The notes under the pieces are model-generated. The model was not told where the DNA came from, did no database searches, and worked only from the letters and a program-made list of their open reading frames with translations. DNA of 37,959 bases from Sergeia podlipaevii (taxonomy: Eukaryota; Euglenozoa; Kinetoplastea; Trypanosomatida; Trypanosomatidae). The position numbers and the translations under genes were made by a program. The stretch spans positions 1 through 37,959 of the forward strand of contig JASANZ010002040.1 of the NCBI GenBank assembly GCA_030849805.1, written 5' to 3'. Below, piece after piece: positions 7,601-17,400 of this stretch. How positions within the stretch are numbered: position 1 is the stretch's first letter; each line of letters starts with the position of its first letter.

Positions 7601-10600
7601 ATGAACGACAAATTTTCTGTTTCCCCGGCAACTCGATGGGACCGCTTAGTGGCCGTTCTTGAAGATGTAGAGCCTGATCGCGTTATCGATGCCTCACATA
7701 TTATTGAGCGTCAAAAGAAAAACGGTGCCACAGATCTTGACCTTTTATGGCTGCTTGCAAAACGATATCAGGAGTTTGACTCCTCCGTGATTACCGAGGT
7801 GCTACACCTGCAAATGCTCATGACAACGTGGATAGACTGGTTCGAGGAGGTGTACACAGCATTGGCAGAAAACATGTCACGTATGGAGCGGAGTAGCGCC
7901 ACCACTGTGGCACTTGGCGAAACAGGTGACTACAGCTGCGCAATGAACTCGAGCAGTGACATTAGCACTACCTCTCCCCTTGCACGCGCGTGCACTACGA
8001 TTCCTAACTCTGCTGTTTCCGACCGACGGGTGAACAATACATGGTGTGGACGGGAGGGTATACTCTTGCCGCCAATGCTAGCTCGTAGCGCCGTCGTAGA
8101 TCTCAGCAGCACACAGCGCAGCCTGTCGATGGTCTCCACTGCTTCCACGGCGAGGCCCAAGTTAATGGACCCCATCACTCCGATCTGTGCCCTCTCTCCA
8201 AAGACGTCTTCCATGCAGCCACCAGCTACGTGGGTCTGGGATGGCACATTAGACTTCCTGCGCGACGGCAAACTGCTTTGTACCTTTATTACAGAAGCTC
8301 TTTCACACTGCAAGTCATACAACAGCGTGTACGGTCTAGCCTGCAGGAACAGGAGCTTCTCAGCGAGCAATTCCGGCAAAAACAGTGGCATCTTTAGCAA
8401 TGATTCTATGTACAACACGATGTTCCCGTCACTCGCTGACCTCGAAGGTGCGGCCCATCCAACGGTCACAACCTCTGCCTCCAAGAGTGTGTCGGATGCT
8501 GCAAGTTTCTTTCCACCGGCGAAGGGCAACGCCGCGGCGTCAGCGACTGCGTACCCCACTGCGCTGAGAGGGATACCCTTTGTGCGCGCAAAGACAAAAA
8601 AGTTAGGTTTTGCGAATGGTCGCAAGAAGATGACCTCCCTCGCCGACCTGCAGGAGCTTTGCGTGCATGAGTCAGAGAAATATCTGCGCAAGCTTAACCA
8701 TCTTATGGAGGAGCATCTTGGGTGGGTGCCTAGCGAACACGGTGGCGCATCTTTTGTCAAAGTGTCTCCGCCAAAGGGGGATGTGGTGGTGCCGTCGAAC
8801 GAGGACGACCTCTTTATAATCTGCCGCCTTCACTGGCTTGCTGTCGCCTTGTATAGAACCGTGCGCGATCCAGCCATAGTACCTGCTCCGCATGCTGTGA
8901 GTTTCATCTTGCAGCGCATGAGCGTTGCGTCCAGCAGTGCCACGGTAGAAGATGAGAGCGAGATACAGCTCGCGACTGCCACCTTATGCAGTTGCCTACC
9001 GCATAGTCGTCTCAATATCTGCGTCAATACTAGCAACACACTTACCATCTCGCATCCCGTGACACATCCCGAGCCCACTCAGTACTCCTGTACCGTCGTA
9101 GGCGGTCACGTGTTTGCCTATGTTACTGACAATGAGCGCTTTGTTCCATTGTGGGTATTGCTACGGAGTGTGCTGGTCTGTTGGTCTCAAATGCGCTGGT
9201 TCTGTGAGATGGAGGAGTGCGAACTGTCATTGGAGCAAACAGTGTTGGGTTGCCCTCCCATCATCCGCATTCCAGAAAATTTTGCCGCGTCTTCTACGGG
9301 TATCGGCGCTACAGGCGCAGCAGCAGCACTCACCAGCGCAGCGCAAAGGTTTGTCAGCGCTTCGCCGCTTGGCATCAGCTCGTACACTTCATCATCGAGC
9401 GGTGTATTCGGCGCTGCTGGGGGAGCCAGCGTTGTCGCGGGACGCGAGAGCTTGACACGCCGCTCGCGCACCAATGCGTGTGAACAGCCTAGTCCTTGCA
9501 CGACGTTTGAGCTTACCATTCAGCATGCGGGTATGAGTCGCACGGCCAATGGCAAGGTAGCGGCTGGTATTGCTGGTGCTAGCACTTCCGCGGCCACTAT
9601 TGCAGCTACAGGTGCGCCCGCAGGTGCTGTTCATGGCGCGGCTACAGGCACAGCTTCGACTGCCCCTAGTCCTACCAAGCGTACTTCCGCGCCTACGTTT
9701 GCGGCTTCGACTGCCTCTAGTCCTATCAAGGTTACTTCCGCGGCTACATTTGCGGCTTCAAGTGTTTCTAGTCCTACCAACCTTGCTGCTGGTGGTGCCG
9801 GCGCTACTGCATCAGCGTTTGCATCTAGTGTGCCTCAGGCAGGTGTAGGACGAAACGCTGCAATCCCCTTCCCACGTCCCTTCTCCCGCTACGAGGGCTT
9901 GGACGCAGGTGGCGCATTACTCGATAATGCAGAACTAGAGGACTCTCTCTATCATTCAGCCACAGACCCACAATTTTCAAGCGTCGCTAGCGTGCTCCGT
10001 CATCACCAGTCACAGCGCTATCTTATGGGTCAACTTCAGCAGCAGCAACAGCAACAGCAACAGCGAACTTTTTCTTTCTATTCGTTGCATTCCTCCTCAC
10101 AGCATCAGGATCCATCAGGTAGCGGCTCCGTCAAGCCTCCTTGCGGCTCAGCTCTTTTCTCCCTCACGGAGACTCCTTCGGGCATCATTGCGGGCGGCTC
10201 AGTTAACCTTCCTGAGTCTATGACGATGCGAAGGGTAACCTTGTGTGACGGCACCACAGATGATGAAATCAACCTTCGTGATCTTGTAGTTACGGTCGAC
10301 CCGCTGCTCTCTCGCACGGGCCCGGTTGCTACCGCGGGAGCTGGAGGCGTCGCTGCGGAGAAGGTGACAGTACTTGATGCGATTCCCCCTTGTACCATTA
10401 CAGAAGTGCATTCATTGCACCCGCCTTCCGTGATGCATCCTTCAACGGATAGTCGGACGGGAACTGTGACTGACAACAGTAGCTTCCAGGAAGAGCAGCT
10501 GACACCCCCCATGCAGCCGCTTGGACTAGGGGAAAGCGTCATCAACGGCTTTAGTACCCACTCTCGGATTATGAACTTTTCCGCTACGGTGCTGCTAGAG

Positions 10601-11605
10601 TCAGCGGAGGCTGGCATTGCCCTCAACAACCATCGATTCCGCGTGAACGGCAGGCCGATTGGCATGGGTGCGTTTGGTGCTGTTTACCGGGCGCTAGACC
10701 TTGAGACCGGCACCATTGTAGCCGTAAAGCAATCCCGCTTCAGTATCGAGTCAGATCAACACGATTTTAACACCAACGAGTTCGCTATGTGGTCGATGCT
10801 CCCCGCACATCCCAACGTGATTTCATTTCATGGTGCCTCCAAGGAGGTGGAGACGCGCCAACTTTTACTCGTGCTCGAGTACGCCAGCGGTGGCAGCATC
10901 ACAAGCTTATACAGTCAGTATCGCCCAATGCCGGAGCATCTCTTTTACCAACACGCCTGTGGTATTGCTCAGGGCCTTAAGCACCTGCACGATCGCAACG
11001 TCATTCATGGCGATGTGAAGCCCGAGAACGTGCTCACACGCTCCAACGGTAGCGTCGCCATCAGTGATTTTGGCTGCAGCCGCCTCTTCATACCGCGATG
11101 CGATGCCGTCACCAGTGGTGAGGAAGGCGAGCAAGACGACGGGGAAAGTGAGAATGTCAAGAGTGCTGGCGTCCGCGGTAGGAGCAAGGACTATTCTGCC
11201 ATGTCATGTTCGGCGAGAGAGCACTCGAGCGAGACAGCGGACGCCACCTGGCAACTGCACGGAACTGCTGCTTACATGGCTCCCGAGGTAATCATGAGCG
11301 ATGCAGGCCTCAAGTCGGACGTGTGGGCCTACGCGTGCACGTTGCTTCAGCTGTGGGCCGATAAAAAGCCCTGGTCCTATGTCGAGCACTACGTTCATCT
11401 ACATGACCCCACGCCTCTCATGTTTTACATTGTCAACCAGGAGGTAATTCCGTACAGTGAAGCACAGATTTTGAATACGCCTCGTTGGCTGCAGCGGATT
11501 GTCTTCCGCTGCTTTGAGCGCGACGTGCAGCGACGTTGTGATATCACTGAGGTCCTGGCGATTCTTGCGGAGTATAGCACGGTTTTCAAGACACACGGAG
11601 GGTGA
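7601..11605 (+). CDS. STE11/MAP3K-like protein kinase with long N-terminal region (non-RD)
   Basis: A 1334-residue protein with the kinase domain at the C-terminus (about 1012-1330). The glycine loop G-M-G-A-F-G-A-V (1021-1028) is intact, with the VAVK lysine at 1043, H-G-D-V-K-P-E-N at 1136-1143 (catalytic Asp1138), DFG at 1156-1158 and A-P-E at 1227-1229. The activation loop is long and acidic (about 1165-1215). Spacing, H-P-N-V-I and G-G-S-I after the hinge fit the STE11/MEKK group. The usual HRD arginine is Gly1137, so this is a non-RD kinase. The N-terminal 1000 residues have no membrane segment and no domain I recognise; they hold Ala/Ser/Thr-rich stretches, a 17-residue tandem repeat (685-727) and a Gln run (about 813-822). 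Probably a soluble MAP kinase kinase kinase; its target is unknown. Confidence 0.85.
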   Translation: MNDKFSVSPATRWDRLVAVLEDVEPDRVIDASHIIERQKKNGATDLDLLWLLAKRYQEFDSSVITEVLHLQMLMTTWIDWFEEVYTALAENMSRMERSSATTVALGETGDYSCAMNSSSDISTTSPLARACTTIPNSAVSDRRVNNTWCGREGILLPPMLARSAVVDLSSTQRSLSMVSTASTARPKLMDPITPICALSPKTSSMQPPATWVWDGTLDFLRDGKLLCTFITEALSHCKSYNSVYGLACRNRSFSASNSGKNSGIFSNDSMYNTMFPSLADLEGAAHPTVTTSASKSVSDAASFFPPAKGNAAASATAYPTALRGIPFVRAKTKKLGFANGRKKMTSLADLQELCVHESEKYLRKLNHLMEEHLGWVPSEHGGASFVKVSPPKGDVVVPSNEDDLFIICRLHWLAVALYRTVRDPAIVPAPHAVSFILQRMSVASSSATVEDESEIQLATATLCSCLPHSRLNICVNTSNTLTISHPVTHPEPTQYSCTVVGGHVFAYVTDNERFVPLWVLLRSVLVCWSQMRWFCEMEECELSLEQTVLGCPPIIRIPENFAASSTGIGATGAAAALTSAAQRFVSASPLGISSYTSSSSGVFGAAGGASVVAGRESLTRRSRTNACEQPSPCTTFELTIQHAGMSRTANGKVAAGIAGASTSAATIAATGAPAGAVHGAATGTASTAPSPTKRTSAPTFAASTASSPIKVTSAATFAASSVSSPTNLAAGGAGATASAFASSVPQAGVGRNAAIPFPRPFSRYEGLDAGGALLDNAELEDSLYHSATDPQFSSVASVLRHHQSQRYLMGQLQQQQQQQQQRTFSFYSLHSSSQHQDPSGSGSVKPPCGSALFSLTETPSGIIAGGSVNLPESMTMRRVTLCDGTTDDEINLRDLVVTVDPLLSRTGPVATAGAGGVAAEKVTVLDAIPPCTITEVHSLHPPSVMHPSTDSRTGTVTDNSSFQEEQLTPPMQPLGLGESVINGFSTHSRIMNFSATVLLESAEAGIALNNHRFRVNGRPIGMGAFGAVYRALDLETGTIVAVKQSRFSIESDQHDFNTNEFAMWSMLPAHPNVISFHGASKEVETRQLLLVLEYASGGSITSLYSQYRPMPEHLFYQHACGIAQGLKHLHDRNVIHGDVKPENVLTRSNGSVAISDFGCSRLFIPRCDAVTSGEEGEQDDGESENVKSAGVRGRSKDYSAMSCSAREHSSETADATWQLHGTAAYMAPEVIMSDAGLKSDVWAYACTLLQLWADKKPWSYVEHYVHLHDPTPLMFYIVNQEVIPYSEAQILNTPRWLQRIVFRCFERDVQRRCDITEVLAILAEYSTVFKTHGG
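9653..9781 (+). repeat. 51-base in-frame tandem repeat (about 2.5 copies) in the MAP3K-like gene
   Basis: Copies begin at 9653, 9704 and 9755 with the same GCTTC start and a shared CTAGTCCTA core. The third is partial. The unit encodes 17 residues of the type ASTxSSPxKxTSAxTFA. It lies in the Ala/Ser/Thr-rich part of the N-terminal region (residues 685-727), and copy number probably varies between strains. Confidence 0.8.
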
Positions 11606-13068
11606 TATGCGTATGTACTGTGTGTGTGTGTGTGCACATTATTTATGTTCAAATATCATGATGATGATCGAAGTAGCGCCGCGACGAAGATCTCACCTTT
11701 CTTTGTATATTAAAGTTTGTTTTTATGATTATAAAACTTCCCTCCTTTTTCTTTAAGTGCGATTTATATGCACGATAATACTGCATACAATACACATGAT
11801 ATCTTTTTCCCTGTCATTTTCTTCTTAGCCCCCTTTTAAATGGCCCTGCTGAGTGTGCTTTTTCTCTAGTGATGTTTTTTTTTGTTGATTCTTTTTGCTC
11901 CTATGCGAGTTTTGTGCCGTAGTTTCACTATGTGTTATCAACGCATGCTTCCTTATAGCATTTTTTTCAAAAAAAGAACTCTTTGTGTTACGTTGTTATT
12001 CTTTATGTTTTGTTTCTATCTATCTATCTATATTTATGCTGCTTTTGTGCTTTTTTCCTTCCACTTTTTCGTGACTTTGATAGCAGTTGCAATAGTACTC
12101 AGCTTTTCTTTTTCTTTTTCTCCGTTATTCTGTTTGCCAAATTATGTTCTCGGTCGCGGATGCATGATGTATTACGCCAAATATCATCACAGGTGGGATC
12201 ATTTTTCACTTTTATCTATTTTTCACTTGCACTGCCAATGTTTGAAGCATGTGTGTTGTATTCTATAAAATGAAGATGCCGTTACCTACTTTGGTGTATG
12301 TGATGCGCTTGATCGTGGGAAGACAGCGGGGTTAAGGAAGAAAGCAGAGCACCATTGAAATGTCTGTGTGCGTGTAGACGTAGGACTTTCTATTTATGAG
12401 CACCAATTGGCTTTGACCCCCCCCCTTCTTGTCCATGCCTTTTTTTTTGTACTCATGCGTTTTCTATACTTTTTGAGTTGAGTACAGTTCGTACTTACAT
12501 CTGTTTATTTTGTCTTCAAAAAATAAGTGACATTATGTCGCTACTTATGAATATAGAATGCCACTTTCCTTATTTTTTTTTTAACCCTCTTCTTAGCACT
12601 GTACGCACTTGTGTGTGATTTATAGTCGTCTATGTATTTAGAGGGTAAATAAGCATAAGAAAAAAGAATAACAAAGGGGGAAACGGAGAGATGCATACGA
12701 AAAAAATATAGAGAGAGACAGATAGAGAGAGAGAGGGAGACATAGGTAGAAGTCGCTATTGTTGTGCTGTATGCTACACTTGATTCCTCCGAAAGGCAGA
12801 AAGTATATGCGAGTGCGGAAAGAGACAAAAAAATAAATAAACAAGTACTTTCCTTTATCTTTGCAGCACAATAGTTGTAGGATCTCATTGACCACTTGAT
12901 GTCTTACACAAATAAGCCTTTTTTTTTATATATTTAAAGCGTTTATTTGCATCACGCTTCTATTCTTTGGTAAAGGAATATATCCATTCATTATATTATA
13001 TTATATTTTCTCTTTCTTTCTTTAATGTGCTTTCATTTGTTTTACCCTTTTTTTTGTTTTTTTGCACA

Positions 13069-13070
13069 AG
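13069..13070 (+). promoter_or_regulatory. Probable spliced-leader acceptor (AG) for the SPRY-like gene
   Basis: First AG after the T/C tract at 13011-13064. It would leave about 76 bases of 5' UTR. A second AG at 13091-13092 is possible and would remove the upstream ATG. Confidence 0.45.
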
Positions 13071-13078
13071 TGGCATTT

Positions 13079-13108
13079 ATGCGCCAATACAGCAAGTTGC
13101 TTGCTTGA
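13079..13108 (+). promoter_or_regulatory. Small upstream ORF before the SPRY-like gene
   Basis: ATG at 13079 starts a nine-codon frame (M-R-Q-Y-S-K-L-L-A) ending in TGA at 13106-13108, 38 bases before the main ATG. Whether it is in the mRNA depends on which of two AG acceptors (13070 or 13092) is used, so alternative trans-splicing could switch it on or off. Confidence 0.35.
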
Positions 13109-13146
13109 TTATTGCTATAGTATATTAGTTTGTTGCTTGGTTCTTG

Positions 13147-13644
13147 ATGGGATTAGAGATTTTTGATGTGGATCCCTTTACGCCACATCCAGGCGTTGCT
13201 ATTGATGGCCGCACAGCCCAGCGCGAAACTAATGGCGGCTGGGTGACGCTGCGCTCCAAGCAGCCGCTGAGTGCCACTAACCATCAATGGGCTATGCGCG
13301 TTGTGGACCACGGTGAAGGCAGTGACGGGTCTGGCTTGATGATCGGACTGCTGCCGTCGTTGAGCCCGCAAACCTCATCATCTATGAGTAACAAGTATAT
13401 TTCTGAGTTAGGAGGATGGTGTCTGTCACGAGCAGGTGATTCTTATGGCGCATGGAAGTGCGACAAGCTGTCGTTTTCGACCGGATCTGTGGTTGAGTTT
13501 GATTGGGATGCAGCGACAGGATCACTGTACGTAGTTTCTGGAAAAAAGAAAGTAACAGGACATATTCCTGTTCTTTCCGAGGCGGATGTGGTGTATCCAG
13601 CCTTCTCGATGTATTATCTGAACCAAAAGTTGGCCTTTGTGTGA
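13147..13644 (+). CDS. Small SPRY/B30.2-like domain protein
   Basis: A 165-residue protein from the first in-frame ATG at 13147. Nearly the whole chain looks like one SPRY-type beta-sandwich: GGWVTLRS strand, W-A-M-R-V-V strand, G-L-M-I-G-L-L-P strand, a G-G-W-C-L-S-R-A-G turn, then V-V-E-F-D-W-D and L-Y-V-V-S-G strands and a closing Y-P-A-F-S-M-Y segment. No signal peptide or membrane helix is seen. SPRY domains usually bind peptides or act as targeting modules; here there is no partner domain, so it may be an adaptor. The assignment is by pattern, not by search, and the exact partner is unknown. Confidence 0.65.
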   Translation: MGLEIFDVDPFTPHPGVAIDGRTAQRETNGGWVTLRSKQPLSATNHQWAMRVVDHGEGSDGSGLMIGLLPSLSPQTSSSMSNKYISELGGWCLSRAGDSYGAWKCDKLSFSTGSVVEFDWDAATGSLYVVSGKKKVTGHIPVLSEADVVYPAFSMYYLNQKLAFV

Positions 13645-14430
13645 TGAACTGTGGCTCCGCAGTCAGACCATATCAGTTAGCATCACAGACAAATCCAGCG
13701 ATTACGCCACTCCGCGTACATGGAAGCAGCACCCCGTTCCATTACTTTCCTTTCTGCTAATTTTCTTAGTTGCGCATTCTTTTTTTTTTTCTTTTTTTTT
13801 TTTAAGACAACTGTATTTCTTTGAACCGCAGCACACAGGCAAAATGTATTGGGTGCTTTATATGTTTATATTTAAGTAAAATTATCAGTGAAGTGCAAAC
13901 GCGCTTCTGCGTTTATATGATTTGCTTTGTCTTCATCCATGTATCTGGTCATTTTTCTCTGTTTCTCTTTTTTTTTCTTTCATTTTTTGACCCCCCACCC
14001 CTAATTTTCTTTGTTTAAAGCGTATAGCAACCGTGACTGTGTGCGTGTAAAATAAACTTTTTCCCTTTTCAGTCCGTGGCATCATATCGGGAGTCACCTT
14101 TATGTCAAAAAAGAGAAAAGAAACCCAAAACGATTACTTCACAAAAGTGAGATAACAAAAAAAAAAATACCAAAGTTTCAGTAGTATTGATCTTTTTTTT
14201 TTAAATAGTTTTTTTTTTTTCAACATCCTTTCATTCGTTTTTACTTCTCATTTACCTCCAATATAGAGATTGAGTATAGTAGCCCGTGCTTGTTTGCTAT
14301 TGAGGTTGCCCTTTTTGTAGTTTTAACAGATTTTTCTATATAAAAAGCATTGTTTATATTGCTGTATCTTAGGATCAAGTTTCTTATTAATCCTTTTTTT
14401 TTACTGCAACAGCAACATAGATTGTAGGAA
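13645..14430 (+). other. Intergenic region between the SPRY-like gene and receptor kinase A
   Basis: About 790 bases of T-rich spacer with T-runs at 13779-13803, 14192-14220 and 14393-14402 and an A-run at 14157-14167. No credible gene. The last T-run (14385-14403) serves as the likely polypyrimidine tract of the next gene. Confidence 0.6.
14411..14412 (+). promoter_or_regulatory. Probable spliced-leader acceptor (AG) for receptor kinase A
   Basis: First AG after the T-run at about 14391-14403. It leaves a very short 5' UTR of about 18 bases. A second AG at 14419-14420 would shorten it further. Confidence 0.5.
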
Positions 14431-17400
14431 ATGCCTTGTGCTACACCAAAAGTAGCTTCTACAGCTGCACTGAGTCCTGTTCCGGAGTTGTCCTTGCAAC
14501 AACGGCCTCTAGCAGGAAACGAGCTACTGCTAGCACCTACAGTTTTCCCTTATCCCACTTCACACGTTGGCAGTATGCCAGTCCCCGCGGTGGTAGCAAC
14601 TGCTGAGGCAGTGGGTAAAACTGGCTTCCGACAGCTTCACGAGCGGCGATATCGAGTTTCGTCTTTGTGTCTTATTATGACTGTTATGTGCGTTGGTGTA
14701 CTTATGGTAGGAGTCGGTAGCTTCTTGCCAGCCTTTATGATTGGATGTAAGGAGGCCACTTACGCAGCAAACGTGGTCAGGCAGCATACGGCAGCTAGCG
14801 TGGTGGGCACTTACACATCAATTGTTACTGGGGTTCCACAAAGTTTCGTACCGTCTAGTAGTAGTTGTGGTAGCGCAGAGGATGTCGTGAACGATGTAGG
14901 AAGCAGCTTTTGTGACGAGAGATGGGCTAATCTGACAGTGTCTGAGCCAAATGTTAAACTTCTTCAGGAATTCCGGAACCTACCTGAATTCTGGGACGAT
15001 GCGTATGTGATGTTTGATATGGATGGCTACAGCCCTGCTTACATTGCAGCTATGCAACTGCACAACTCTGTTATGACGAACCATCGCGCCAATGTTCGCC
15101 GTTCTTTTCACCAGAGTGGCCGCTACCTTGTGCTAGACACCATATCCGGTGCCATTGTGCGTCACTCATGGAATCAGACAGTGCCCGCTGACACTGTGTT
15201 TCTGCCTCAGAATGTCACGGATCCACTCATGAAAACCGCGCTAGACCAACTTGTACAGGAGGGGCCAGATGGCACACTGCTGTCCGCGCTCGCGGCGAGA
15301 AACGCTAGACACTTCAAGTTTTTTAACGGCAAGAGGAAGGTTCGGGCTCTGGTCCGCATCATCCCAGTCGGCCAGGTGGGCAGCACTAACCTTACACTTA
15401 TCTCTGTCACCTTAGATTACGCGTTTTCCTTTCTCATGCACAGGCGGGTCATCTATCTGTACCTGGCCACAGCTCACCTCGTTACGCTTATCATTCTCAC
15501 TGCCTACTACATCGCGTCTCGCATTGGCATTTCGCTGAATCGACTCTCTCTCGCCTTACAGCTGAGCTCGAACTTGCAGTTTAACGCCTTCACACACACC
15601 ATTGAGCACTCGCATTTCACCGAGGTGCTCTGGATTCAAGTGTTGTACCTGCATCTACAAAAACGCCTGATGCTGCTGAAGGCTGCTCTGCCAGGTACAT
15701 TGCTGGTCTCGTTACCAGAAGAAGCCGATGAGGGAGGGGCCAAAGGCGACAACTACGACGACAGCGCCAGCGCGAATACTGAGACCGAAACTCGCCCACC
15801 TACAGTACCCACGACGCCCGGCATGAAACCCAACGTGGGCAACAGCAGCGGCGGTATCGAAGGTGGTGGTGAACGTGTAACTGACGAGAAGGAAATTGCT
15901 GTCTCGGACGTCATACCACCTCTTTCGGCCGCACAGTATGAAGGTCTTCCCACTACAACGCAGCGACAGTTGAACGATAGCGGCCTCTACAGAAACAGCT
16001 CGGAGGGTTCCGGCAGCAGCGGTAGCGGCGGTCACAGGTGCACTTCCTCTTCTCTGGTGACGACGCAGCACAGTCAACACCAACACCGAGACATGCAGTC
16101 GTCGTCACCACTGCAGACGCCAGATGATTTAACCAGGATCTCAACACGATGGCGTAAGGCGATGCAGCTCAACACCAAGATCTTCAACGAGCAGGTCAAC
16201 GTTCTTTCCAAATGCTATTGCACAGTTTTGGTCGCTGTGCGTCGCTACACAAAAGGCCAAGTAAGCCATGAATCATGGAACACATTTGTCGAGGTTGCGG
16301 ATGTGGTGGCAGCGGAGTTTAACGGCTGTTTAGAATTTCTTCGTCCAGATCGGGCTGTGATCACTTTTGGGGCTCACATGCCAATGCCCATGCACGCCAG
16401 CCGCGGTTGCCAGTGTGCGCTCGCGATGTGGCAGCGACTGCCACCGCGAGATCGAAATGAAATTGACGTACTTGTCGACTCGAACGAGTTCTTTGTTGGC
16501 ACCTTCGGAGCGAGGCGCGGGCGCAAAGGCCGCGCCGTGTCGGGTGTCATGCACATGCTGGAGCTAGTGGCTTTCATCAGCACGCGGCCGACGGGCGTGG
16601 TAATGGCCACCCAGTCTGCCGTCACGCATCTCCCAGACCACTGCTCAATACCAGTCATTGCGGTGAGAGTGCAGGAGGATCCGTTGCCGGTGTTTCTTTG
16701 TGAGTTGCGCGATGTCACTGAGGGGGCTGATATAACGCCTCTCTCGGTGTGTGCCAAGCGCTTCCGAGCAGCCTTTCACTACCGTTGTCAGGGCTGGTAC
16801 TCTGCCGCCTTACGCATTTACAAGAAGATTGGGCCTGAAGATGCGACGGCTATGCGGCTCATGCATCGCTGCGCTGTCCACATTGAAGCCGGAGACACGA
16901 AGCCAGACATATGTGAATGCCCAGAAAAGAAGATGGTACTTTACGACTGCCACGAGAAGCTCACGGGTGCTGGTGCATTTGTGAGAGCCATGAACACTTA
17001 CATCGAGCAGCTAGACAAAGATGGGTCACTTTACAAGCCGGGCCGTGTTGCACCGTTTGATGCTGCCGCTCTCATGTTTCCACGTCCCGCAGCGGTGCCG
17101 GTGCATGGTGCCGAGGACGCAGAGAAACCTGAAATGATGCCGGTGCGCATGAGCACTACCTCGAAGCGAGGTGGCGGTGCCTGCCTGCAATCCCCCGTTG
17201 GAGGCCTCAGCAATCTGGCCGTGGTTGGAGGTTCAGGGGCGGGTGCGACGATGAGGTCCGGGACTATAGCTTCTAGTGTGCAAAGCCTGCCTTCTCGTGC
17301 CTCGGAGTGTGCCACCGCTACCCCGAAAGGCTCCCCTATTGTTCGCCAAGGCTCTCTGCACGTGACAACTATGAGCTCAGTCGTCAGCACAGAAGCCCCC

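Larger units (their letters stand above)
11606..13146 (+). other. Long AT-rich intergenic region upstream of the SPRY-like gene
   Basis: About 1.54 kb. It contains a GT run (11620-11635), many T-runs, a (CTAT)n stretch near 12017-12032, a nine-C run at about 12417-12425, a GA-rich stretch at 12709-12740 and (TATAT)n near 12992-13010. A less AT-rich island lies at about 12265-12420, but no ORF, tRNA or snoRNA box pattern in it convinced me. Frames on both strands here give only Phe/Leu/Tyr/Ser-rich low-complexity translations. Confidence 0.55.

Noticed and set aside
7930..8760. Minus-strand frame of 276 codons inside the MAP3K-like gene
   Set aside because: It lies fully antisense to a well-supported gene, in a cluster with no other minus-strand gene, and shows no domain.
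10105..10665. Minus-strand frame of 186 codons inside the MAP3K-like gene
   Set aside because: Shadow of GC-rich coding sequence; no domain and no splice signal on that strand.
12265..12420. GC-richer island as a possible snoRNA or tRNA gene
   Set aside because: No tRNA A/B box pair and no convincing C/D or H/ACA boxes found by eye.
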